Positions 25,101 through 32,154 of a DNA stretch of 64,000 bases are shown one piece after another. A program made the translations under genes and the position numbers. The notes below the pieces were generated by a model. The model was not told the origin of the DNA and did not search any database. It was given only the letters and a program-made list of their open reading frames with translations. The stretch is from an uncultured Parabacteroides sp. Its GTDB lineage: Bacteria > Bacteroidota > Bacteroidia > Bacteroidales > Tannerellaceae. Numbering within the stretch: position 1 is the first letter of the stretch; each line of letters starts with the position of its first letter. The DNA lies in assembly GCF_905196875.1 (NCBI RefSeq), contig NZ_CAJJWO010000014.1, forward strand, positions 23,448 through 87,447, given 5' to 3'.

Positions 25101-25967
25101 GTCGTTCTCTACGGAACGGGAATGATCATTTCGAAACGGCAGCCGTTCTATGTGAAGCGAGGGGTATTGTGTACCCGTATATTGCCTCGCATAGCCAATG
25201 CTGATACAAGTTTTGGCGTGACGTATCAGGAACGTTCCAAAGCCATCGCAGCCGTTTTCCGTAATGCTTATCAGGAGACTTGCGATATTTATTCGAATTC
25301 GGATAATCCTTATTTTTACAGGCAGTTGGTTGCCAATTATATTTATAAAGGCCCGGTGGAGGAATGGTATATTCGTATTAAAGTCCTCATGGAGGATAAA
25401 TATGAATTTTTTAACCGGATTATTCCGCGTAAAGCCCGTATTACAGATATCGGTTGTGGGTTGGGGCCGCTTTCTTACATGCTTGCCATGCTTTCGGAAG
25501 AACGGACTGTTCTGGGTATTGACTATGATGCGGATAAGATTGCCGTTGCGAATCATAATTTTTCCAGGAATGACCGTATCTGTTTTGTTTGTGTTAATGC
25601 GGTGGACTATGATCTTCCGCCCAGTGATGTGTTTATAATGAATGATATACTCCATTATATGGATTATTCATCCCAGGAACGTTTGTTGGACGCTTGTATC
25701 AGTAAGTTATTGCCGGGTGGTATATTGGTTATTCGCGACGGTGATGCCGGAGGTACGGTTAAACACCGGGTGACCCGGTTTACTGAGTTGCTTTCTACCC
25801 GTTTACTGGAATTCAATAAAAGGGAAAATGATCTTTATTTTCCGACGCATGAAATGTTTATCCGGCTCGCAGAACGACATCGGATGGAGATAGAGCAGCA
25901 GGCTAACGATCGTTTTACATCCAATATGATCTATGTTCTGCGAAGAAAGGAGTGTGTGCATGAGTAG
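22098..25967 (+). CDS. MMPL/RND exporter fused to PlsC-like acyltransferase and methyltransferase
   Basis: A 1289-residue three-part protein. Residues 1-860 are an RND/MMPL exporter with about twelve membrane segments in two halves (IALIIIIGFITLVFKS and FLIFFALLISYG start the two bundles). Residues about 880-1075 are a PlsC-type acyltransferase with H-x4-D (NHQSFVD, His near 904) and FPEGTRS (near 969). Residues 1090-1289 are a SAM methyltransferase with motif DIGCGLGPLSYM (near 1118) and LGIDYD. I see no frameshift or stop at the junctions. A single polypeptide would thus acylate, methylate and export a lipid-linked product. MMPL exporters are typical of aryl polyene clusters; the order of reactions is not knowable from sequence. 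Confidence 0.85.
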   Translation: MNKLFIHIYNYLERHVAVRYLLLVGSFLLLLFFAVQVKFEEDVTRFFPDTQDARSTEIVFQNLKIKDKIIVMLSSADTVSGTVSSDRLIEAGENLKDSLLEEAGTEYITDIFAEVGEDMIGEVTGFIYDNLPVFLTEADYVRMDSVLTPEGIEHRMRSNYLNLLSPAGVALKNILPRDPVGLGTSSLEKLRDFQMTANYELYDGHIFSKDMSTLLLFITPHYGTGSTGKNEFLIDTIEKQLKETMNAYPGVKAEYFGGPSVGVYNARQIKSDTMLTMTIALIIIIGFITLVFKSRSAVILIILPVLYGAVFSLALIFFIKGAVSAIAIGAGAAVFGVALSYSIHVLSHFNHVSSIRQLIEELAYPLTVGSFTTVGAFFGLVFTSSDLLRDFGLFSSLALIGTTFFCLVFLPHFLKIKKGHEEAGRVLRIIEKINGYAYEKNKPLVITIVIVFFLSLYMSGKVTFDSNMMNLSFEPANLKAAEQRLNDLFQSDNKTTLFVSVGNTSEEGLQHYAETNRELETLKAEGKIKEFASAEKIFIPYAEQQRRIDRWNSYWTAERKALVDKEIREKAGKYHFRADTFDDFFTLLDKQYSPCDFTSGDSSLPLLDSWASSADSLSMFITQVRLNEDDKEFVYDRFDDNDGLVIFDRGYFANKWVSAINDDFYLILYISSFLIFFALLISYGRIELTLMTFTPMAVSWVIILGLMAVTGTQFNIVNIILSTFIFGLGDDFSIFIMDGLQQEYRTGKKMLTSHKTAIFFSSFTAVVGLGVLVFAKHPALQSISVISILGMISVVLVSYTILPILFRFFISRPASKGNFPYTLSALLVTVWFFGLFVTGCLLMMGVALLLILLPAGRNRKKRLFSRIMMYMLRIFLKAAWIARREKINPGNETFEKPSVIIANHQSFVDILVMLSLAPKLVMVTNRWVWHSPVFGKIVQYADFVQTEDGYEKVLHHLRDKVSQGYSVVVFPEGTRSADCKVHRFHKGAFYLAEKLQLDILPVVLYGTGMIISKRQPFYVKRGVLCTRILPRIANADTSFGVTYQERSKAIAAVFRNAYQETCDIYSNSDNPYFYRQLVANYIYKGPVEEWYIRIKVLMEDKYEFFNRIIPRKARITDIGCGLGPLSYMLAMLSEERTVLGIDYDADKIAVANHNFSRNDRICFVCVNAVDYDLPPSDVFIMNDILHYMDYSSQERLLDACISKLLPGGILVIRDGDAGGTVKHRVTRFTELLSTRLLEFNKRENDLYFPTHEMFIRLAERHRMEIEQQANDRFTSNMIYVLRRKECVHE

Positions 25968-27462
25968 CAGTAGCCGATATGATGTTATTATCATAGGCAG
26001 CGGACTGGGTGGTCTGGCTTGTGGTGTAACTTTGAGTAAAGAAGGGTATAATGTCTGTGTGCTCGAAAAGAATCCTTTACCCGGTGGTTGCTTTCAATCT
26101 TTTAAACGGTATGGCAGGATGTTGGATACCGGCATTCATTATATCGGCAGTATGGATGAGGGTGAAATTATGCGACAATACTTCACTTATTTCGGAATAA
26201 TGGATAAGTTGAAGATGCGGCGGATGGATGAAGAGGCTTTCGATATGATCTGCTATAAAGATAAGTTTTATCCTTTTGCTATGGGGCATGAGCGGTTTGC
26301 AGATACGTTGGCCTGTGAATTCCCGAAAGAAAAAGAAGCTCTTTACCGCTATATCGATATGCTGGAGGCTGTCGGTCATTCGATCAGTGTGGAACAGTTG
26401 AGGAAAGGAAAACTATCTTCCGGCAATATGGATAATTTTTATGTCTCTGCCTGGGAACAGATCAGGGGGATTACTCCGGATGAAACTTTGCGACAGGTGT
26501 TATCCGGTAGCGTTCTATTGTATGGGGGCGATCAGTCGGTTTCTACTTTTTATCATCATGCCATCATTACGAATTCGTACCTTCAGGGAGCCTGGCGCTT
26601 TGTCGACGGAAGTATGCAGGTGGCAGATGCTCTGGTTGACATGATCCGGCAAAACGGTGGGACAGTACTGACCGGCGCAGAAGTTAGTAAACTTTGTTTG
26701 TCCGGAAACGAAATAAAAGCCGTAGAGATCAATCATTCGGAACAACTGGAATCCCGGTATGTTATCTCTTCCCTGCATCCTTTCAATACGTTGAGCCTGG
26801 TGGAGAAATCTCCGTTGATACGGAAGGCTACCCTATCCCGTTTGCAACATTTGCCTAATTCATACGGATTGTTTTCTGTCTATCTCCTTCAGAAACGGGA
26901 GAGTACACGGTATTGTAACCGGAATCTCTTTTTGTTGGGAGATCAGAATGCCTGGTATAACACCCGGTATCCCGAAGATACCCGGATTAATACTTGTATG
27001 GTCTCGATGCAACCGTCTTCTGCCCAGGAGCAGTATACCGATGTGATCTGTCTGCTTTCTCCCATGTATCTGTCGGAGGTGGAAAACTGGGAAGATACGA
27101 CTGTCGGAAGACGGGGTGCCGATTATGAAGAGTTTAAAATGCAAAAAGCACAGCAGTTAATAGCTTTTGCCGAACGATATTGTCCGGGTATTTCGCAGAA
27201 TACCGAGAAAATAGTGACTACTACCCCTCTTACTTACAGGGATTATACCGGTACTCCCGGTGGTTCGGCCTATGGAATAATGAAGAGTTATAAAAATCCG
27301 TTGATAACATTGATTCCACCCCGTACGCGTATATCTAATTTGTTCCTGACCGGACAAAGTCTGAATGTACATGGTGCTTTAGGGGTAACGTTGACTTCAA
27401 TGCTGACTTGTGCGGAACTGTTAGGGGCGGAATATCTGGCCCGGAAGATAGGAGATGCCTGA
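25960..27462 (+). CDS. FAD-dependent oxidoreductase, phytoene desaturase-like
   Basis: A 500-residue flavoprotein from the ATG at 25960, preceded by AAGGAG eight bases upstream and overlapping the previous stop. The dinucleotide-binding motif VIIIGSGLGGLACG is at residues 9-22, and it ends with LFLTGQSLNVHGALGVTLTS, the C-terminal FAD-binding pattern of carotenoid desaturase and all-trans-retinol saturase relatives. Such enzymes could oxidise the polyene or an acyl chain. It is a regular member of Bacteroidetes flexirubin-type clusters, but the reaction has not, to my knowledge, been settled. Confidence 0.8.
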   Translation: MSSSSRYDVIIIGSGLGGLACGVTLSKEGYNVCVLEKNPLPGGCFQSFKRYGRMLDTGIHYIGSMDEGEIMRQYFTYFGIMDKLKMRRMDEEAFDMICYKDKFYPFAMGHERFADTLACEFPKEKEALYRYIDMLEAVGHSISVEQLRKGKLSSGNMDNFYVSAWEQIRGITPDETLRQVLSGSVLLYGGDQSVSTFYHHAIITNSYLQGAWRFVDGSMQVADALVDMIRQNGGTVLTGAEVSKLCLSGNEIKAVEINHSEQLESRYVISSLHPFNTLSLVEKSPLIRKATLSRLQHLPNSYGLFSVYLLQKRESTRYCNRNLFLLGDQNAWYNTRYPEDTRINTCMVSMQPSSAQEQYTDVICLLSPMYLSEVENWEDTTVGRRGADYEEFKMQKAQQLIAFAERYCPGISQNTEKIVTTTPLTYRDYTGTPGGSAYGIMKSYKNPLITLIPPRTRISNLFLTGQSLNVHGALGVTLTSMLTCAELLGAEYLARKIGDA

Positions 27463-27463
27463 T

Positions 27464-29122
27464 ATGAAAATAAAGAAGATAATAAAATACCTGATCCTGT
27501 CCGTTTTTTGTTTTGTCGGACTGCTTTTGATCGCCTCCTCTGTCCTTTATCTGACGGCGGATATGAAACAACCGGTTATCGACAGACAATCGTTGCCAGT
27601 TTATTCTCTGGTAAAGGCAGATAGCTTGCGTACGTATGGCCCGAATCATCTGCGACAGAGCAAAAGCGGGTTGTGGGAAATGTCGTTGCAGGGGAATCCG
27701 GTCGAAAGGGGAGTTGCTTTCGGGAAACTGGCAGAAGATTTGCTTCATTACCAGGAAGAGGTTTTTGTCGATCAGATACGCCAGATCATTCCTTCAGACA
27801 GTTATCTGAAGTTCTTGCGTTTCTTCCTGATCCTCTTTAACCGTAATCTGGGCGAATATATACCGGAAGAATACAGGACGGAGATCTATGGAATATCTCT
27901 TTCTTGTTCCCACGAATATGATGCGATCGGTACTCCTTACGAACGTCAGTTGAATTATCATGCCGCACATGATATCGGCCATGCTATGCAGGACTATATG
28001 CTGGTCGGATGTAGCTCTTTTGGTGTCTGGGGAAATGAAAGTGCGGATTCAACTTTATTGATAGGGCGTAATTTCGACTTTTATGTGGGCGATGATTTTG
28101 CCCGTAATAAACTGGTTTCGTTTTACCGGCCATCCGATGGATATTGTTTTGCATCCGTAGGTTGGGCGGGCATGACCGGTGTGTTGTCGGGGATGAATGA
28201 AACGGGACTGACAGTTACCATCAATGCTGCTAAATCGACCATGCCGGTATCGGCAGCCATGCCTATCTCTTTATTAGCACGCGAGATCCTTCAATATGCT
28301 TCCACCATAGAAGAGGCGTATGCGATTGCACAGAAACATAAAACTTTTGTTGCCGAGTCTTTATTGATTGGTTCGGCAAAAGACGGGAAGGCCGCCATCA
28401 TCGAGAAATCGACCGACCGGATCGCCCTGTTCGGTTCGGAAACAAATCGTATTATCTGTACGAACCATTATCAGTCGGACATATTTAAAGAGGATGTCCG
28501 GAATAAGGAGAATATAGCCACTTCCGATAGTCCCTACCGGTATGCCCGGTTAGATGAATTGTTGGATGAAAATATCCCGGTAGATGTTTCGAAAGCTGCA
28601 TCTATATTACGTAATCGGTTCGGAAAGGAAGGCCGGAATATCGGATTGACCAACGAGAAAGCACTTAACCAGTTTATAGCCCATCATTCGGTGATCTTTG
28701 AACCGGCTAAACGACTGATGTGGGTGTCGACTGCTCCCTGGCAATTAGGTGAATATGTTGCCTATGATCTGAATGCGATTTTTGCCCATCCGTCTGATAC
28801 GGAAGAATTATGCATCGATAGTCTTTCTTTGCCTGCGGATACCTTTTTGAATAGTCCGGTTTATCAGCAATTATTGACCTATAAGAAGTTGGCGAAGGAG
28901 ATTCGGCACAGTATCGGTAACGGTATCCCTCTCGATGAAGAGACGGTCCGTCAGTTTATAATATCCAACCCGGAATTCTATTATACCTGGCAGTTGGCAG
29001 GAGATTATTATCATCTGTTCGGTGCTGCAGATAAGGCCGTTTCTTGTTGGCAGACCGCTTTAACAAAAGAAATACCAAAAGAAGATGAACGTATTGTACT
29101 GGAAAAAAGAATTAAAAAATAA
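27464..29122 (+). CDS. Peptidase C45-like acyltransferase or amidase
   Basis: A 552-residue protein from the ATG at 27464 (GGAG nine bases upstream; an ATG at 27455 is the alternative). It has an N-terminal membrane anchor (residues about 7-30). The N-terminal-nucleophile site is VGCSSFGVWG with Cys183, followed by LLIGRNFDF and GMNETGLTVTINA as in the acyl-CoA:6-aminopenicillanate acyltransferase (C45) family. The preceding segment would be removed by autocleavage before Cys183 in known relatives. Here it may transfer or hydrolyse an acyl or aryl-polyene ester. Spacing to neighbours is 1 and 5 bases, so it is clearly part of the operon. Confidence 0.75.
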   Translation: MKIKKIIKYLILSVFCFVGLLLIASSVLYLTADMKQPVIDRQSLPVYSLVKADSLRTYGPNHLRQSKSGLWEMSLQGNPVERGVAFGKLAEDLLHYQEEVFVDQIRQIIPSDSYLKFLRFFLILFNRNLGEYIPEEYRTEIYGISLSCSHEYDAIGTPYERQLNYHAAHDIGHAMQDYMLVGCSSFGVWGNESADSTLLIGRNFDFYVGDDFARNKLVSFYRPSDGYCFASVGWAGMTGVLSGMNETGLTVTINAAKSTMPVSAAMPISLLAREILQYASTIEEAYAIAQKHKTFVAESLLIGSAKDGKAAIIEKSTDRIALFGSETNRIICTNHYQSDIFKEDVRNKENIATSDSPYRYARLDELLDENIPVDVSKAASILRNRFGKEGRNIGLTNEKALNQFIAHHSVIFEPAKRLMWVSTAPWQLGEYVAYDLNAIFAHPSDTEELCIDSLSLPADTFLNSPVYQQLLTYKKLAKEIRHSIGNGIPLDEETVRQFIISNPEFYYTWQLAGDYYHLFGAADKAVSCWQTALTKEIPKEDERIVLEKRIKK

Positions 29123-29127
29123 ACGAA

Positions 29128-30423
29128 ATGGAGAAGTTTAGCGACATACAATTCAAAACTCCTGCGGAGATCAAAAGGTATCAGGAACTTCGGCTTGCCG
29201 ATGAACTGGAATACCTGAATAGACATTCGGTCTTTTATCAACGTATGTTCCGCGAGGAGAGGATTGATATATCCAGTATTCGCACATTGGAAGATTTACA
29301 GCAATTGCCTGTTACGACCAAAACAGACCTGCAACTGCATAATGAAGACTTTATTTGTGTGGATAGGGCAGAGATTATCGATTATGTGACAACTTCGGGG
29401 ACATTGGGTGATCCGGTTACATTTGTTCTGACTTCAGGTGACCTGGACCGTCTGTCTTATAACGAATATCTATCGTTTACAACGGCGGGGTGCACGCGGG
29501 AAGATGTCATGCAGTTGATGACCACGCTCGACCGGCGTTTTATGGCGGGCCTGGCCTATTATATGGGAGCCCGTGAACTGGGGGCAGGAGTCGTTCGCGT
29601 CGGTAACGGGATACCTGAATTACAGTGGGACACGATTCATCGGATACATCCTTCTTTTTGTATGGTTGTTCCCTCTTTTCTGATAAAACTGATTGAATAT
29701 GCAGAGGCTAACGGGATCGATTATAACAATTCTTCCATAAGGAAAGCTATTTGTATCGGAGAGGCTTTACGTAATCCTGATTTCTCCCTGAATACATTGG
29801 GACAACGTATCCATGAAAAATGGCAGACCCCTTTATTGCAATCCACGTATGCATCCACGGAAATGCAATCTTCTTTTACAGAATGTGAGGCATGCCGGGG
29901 AGGTCATTTGCAGCCAGAGTTGATCATTGTCGAATTTCTGGATGACAAGAACCAGCCTGTTGCAGAAGGGGAAGCAGGTGAAGTGACAATCACTACACTG
30001 GGTGTACGAGGAATGCCTCTGCTCCGTTTTAAAACAGGCGATATCTGTTATCATTATACGGAGCCGTGTTCCTGCGGGAGGAATACGATGCGGCTTAGTT
30101 CGGTATTGGGGCGTAAGGGGCAAATGATAAAGTATAAAGGAACCACTCTTTATCCACCGGCTTTATATGATATCCTCGACAATATTCCCGGAGTAAAAAA
30201 TTATGTAGTAGAAGTCTATACAAATGATCTGGGGACCGACGATATTCTGATCCGGGTAGGAAGCGATTTGCAAACGGAGGCTTTCGCCAAACAAATCAAG
30301 GATCTGTTCCGGTCGAAAGTACGGGTGGCACCGACCATTCAGTTTGCCTCTCCTGATTATGTGGCTAAAATTCAGATGCCGCAGATGAGCAGGAAAGCAA
30401 TTAAATTTATAGATTTGCGATAA
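29128..30423 (+). CDS. Phenylacetate-CoA-ligase-like AMP-forming ligase
   Basis: A 431-residue adenylate-forming enzyme of the PaaK type. The P-loop-like VTTSGTLGDPV is at 87-97, the A5 motif is STYASTEMQSSFTE, a CxxC-like cysteine cluster follows (CEACRGGH and CSCGRNT), and the C-terminal lobe has GRKGQMIKYKGTTLYPPAL. It would activate p-coumarate from the ammonia-lyase and load it on CoA or directly on an ACP as the starter unit. This function fits all other genes of the operon and is inferred. Confidence 0.85.
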   Translation: MEKFSDIQFKTPAEIKRYQELRLADELEYLNRHSVFYQRMFREERIDISSIRTLEDLQQLPVTTKTDLQLHNEDFICVDRAEIIDYVTTSGTLGDPVTFVLTSGDLDRLSYNEYLSFTTAGCTREDVMQLMTTLDRRFMAGLAYYMGARELGAGVVRVGNGIPELQWDTIHRIHPSFCMVVPSFLIKLIEYAEANGIDYNNSSIRKAICIGEALRNPDFSLNTLGQRIHEKWQTPLLQSTYASTEMQSSFTECEACRGGHLQPELIIVEFLDDKNQPVAEGEAGEVTITTLGVRGMPLLRFKTGDICYHYTEPCSCGRNTMRLSSVLGRKGQMIKYKGTTLYPPALYDILDNIPGVKNYVVEVYTNDLGTDDILIRVGSDLQTEAFAKQIKDLFRSKVRVAPTIQFASPDYVAKIQMPQMSRKAIKFIDLR

Positions 30424-30450
30424 TTTAGTACTAATTTAAAATGTAATCGT

Positions 30451-31029
30451 ATGAAACAGTTGATGGTATTGATGTTTTTATTTCTGGCAAGCTTTGTGAA
30501 TGCGCAGGATAAAGCAAATTTGAAGGACATAGAAGAATTGACTTTTTTCGGGGTTGACTTTTCTATGGCTAAGGTGTACGGTGCCGATGAAACGACAGGA
30601 CAGTTTAAAGACGCGTTTTATGGGATAAATACGCTGTTTCAGCGTGAACCTAAAAAGTATGATCTCGATAAGGCTTTCGATGCAAAAGTTACGTTGGACC
30701 TAACAACCGCCCAGGATCTTATCGAACAGATACAGAAAGCTGATTTTGTGGCTCAGAATGCCGGTTATGAATTGACTAATGAAGAAATTGCAGAGCATAT
30801 CCGTCATTTTGATACAGGAAATGCTCAGGGGTTTGGCTCTGTTTTTATTGCCGGCCTGCTTAATAAAGAAAAAGGACAAGCAACTTATAATGTTGTAGTG
30901 TTTGATATCGTTACTAAAGATATTGTTTTTAATAAGCAATTTACAGAGAAAGCCAGAGGGTTCGGACTTCGTAATTTCTGGGCTTATTCCGTTTATAAGA
31001 CACTGAATAAAATAAAGAAGATCAAGTAA
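30451..31029 (+). CDS. Exported protein of unknown function, last gene of the polyene operon
   Basis: A 192-residue secreted protein with a signal peptide ending near VNAQDK. I do not recognise a family. The mature part is alpha/beta in pattern, with TFFGVDFSMAKVYG near the start, a central helical stretch with EEIAEHIRHFDTGNAQ, and VVVFDIVTKDIVFNK late. There are no cysteines in the mature part and no catalytic motif. It lies 27 bases after the ligase gene and just before a terminator, so it is probably transcribed with the pathway and acts in the periplasm or outer membrane. Confidence 0.65.
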   Translation: MKQLMVLMFLFLASFVNAQDKANLKDIEELTFFGVDFSMAKVYGADETTGQFKDAFYGINTLFQREPKKYDLDKAFDAKVTLDLTTAQDLIEQIQKADFVAQNAGYELTNEEIAEHIRHFDTGNAQGFGSVFIAGLLNKEKGQATYNVVVFDIVTKDIVFNKQFTEKARGFGLRNFWAYSVYKTLNKIKKIK

Positions 31030-31060
31030 CTGTTTCTATAGAAATAGATAAAAAGCAAGG

Positions 31061-31104
31061 ATGACTTCCTGGATTTTAAATAAATCCGGGGAGTCATTTT
31101 TTTA
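31061..31104 (+). terminator. Terminator of the aryl polyene operon
   Basis: ATGACTTCCTGGATTT (31061-31076) pairs with AAATCCGGGGAGTCAT (31082-31097) with a few G-U pairs, followed by a run of T residues. Strong and well placed after the last gene. Confidence 0.85.
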
Positions 31105-31218
31105 TTAATCAGTGTTAATAATGCTGCTAAATATGCCAATAATTGTATTTATGCTTTGATTATTCATTATATGTATTTTATTTTGTGAAATATAAACCTG
31201 ATATTCATATATGAAACC

Positions 31219-32016
31219 ATGAAAATAAATCAAACTCTAAATAGCTCGGAATTCAATTATTCCATACCGATGTTGAAAAAAGGATTCGATTTGTTGGAAC
31301 TACTGACTGTTTACCCCGAAGGAGTTTCCCTATTGGATGCCACTCAAATATTACAGTTATCTAAAACTACGGTATACCGGGTTTTAGGTTCTTTGCAGGA
31401 GATGGGCTATATCACAAAAAATGAAGCGACTGCCCGTTATTATTTGACCAAAAAATTATTATGCTTGGGATTAAAGGCTTTGGGCGAAGCCAATATGGTA
31501 GAAATATCTTTGCCTATTATGCAAACACTGCGTGATGAGATAAAAGAGAGCATAATGTTAGGAGTTTTGATCGAAAACCGGGTTATGTTGCTGGAGCAAG
31601 CAATCGGATCTCATAGTTTTACTTTCTTTCTACGCTCAGGCAATACATTCAATTTACACTCATCTGCCCCCGGAAAGGTTTTTCTTGCTTATACGAAGAA
31701 TAAGGAAAGTCAAAGTTTATTATTGGATTCTATTGAGTATAAGATCTATAACGATCGGACAATTGCATCCCGTGATGAAATGCTTAAGGAAATAGATACA
31801 ATACTTTCTCTGGGATATGCTGTCGACCTGGAAGAAGAAATGAAAGGGGTGCATTGTGTTTCCACACCCGTTTTCAACCAATTTGGAATGGTTGTCGCAG
31901 CTTTATGGACTTCGGGACCTTCAGGTCGTTTAACAGAAGATGATTTTTCGGGAGTAGCCCGAAAATTGCAGGAAGCTTCCGCTTTGATATCTTCGAAATT
32001 AGGATATCAGGGATAG
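31219..32016 (+). CDS. IclR family transcriptional regulator
   Basis: A 265-residue regulator. Residues 15-85 form the winged helix-turn-helix (GFDLLELLTVYPEGVSLLDA then LSKTTVYRVLGSLQEMGYI), followed by the IclR effector domain with LPIMQTLRDEIKESIMLG, SSAPGKVFLAY and YAVDLEEEMKGVHCVSTPVF. IclR proteins respond to small metabolites and usually control a neighbouring catabolic or transport operon. The SusC/SusD/dehydrogenase operon 139 bases downstream on the same strand, separated by a terminator, is the likely target. The effector is unknown. Confidence 0.9.
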   Translation: MKINQTLNSSEFNYSIPMLKKGFDLLELLTVYPEGVSLLDATQILQLSKTTVYRVLGSLQEMGYITKNEATARYYLTKKLLCLGLKALGEANMVEISLPIMQTLRDEIKESIMLGVLIENRVMLLEQAIGSHSFTFFLRSGNTFNLHSSAPGKVFLAYTKNKESQSLLLDSIEYKIYNDRTIASRDEMLKEIDTILSLGYAVDLEEEMKGVHCVSTPVFNQFGMVVAALWTSGPSGRLTEDDFSGVARKLQEASALISSKLGYQG

Positions 32017-32024
32017 GAAAAAAT

Positions 32025-32066
32025 AAAAGGCAGAAATAATTTTGCGCATTATTCCTGCCTTTATTT
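32025..32066 (+). terminator. Terminator after the IclR gene
   Basis: AAAGGCAG and AATAAT (32026-32040) pair with ATTATT and CTGCCTTT (32049-32062), followed by TATTTCT. The symmetrical A and T tracts would also work weakly on the other strand. Confidence 0.7.
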
Positions 32067-32154
32067 CTCATTAAAAAATAACATCCTCTCTTCATTTGGT
32101 CGTGCAGGAAGGATGTGTTATAAATTAACCTTTTAATAATGGAGAAACAAAGTT

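Noticed and set aside
7573..31104. Reading the operon as a fatty acid or lipid A synthesis cluster
   Set aside because: The ammonia-lyase, AMP ligase, CLF-like protein, dedicated LolA and MMPL exporter have no place in housekeeping lipid synthesis.
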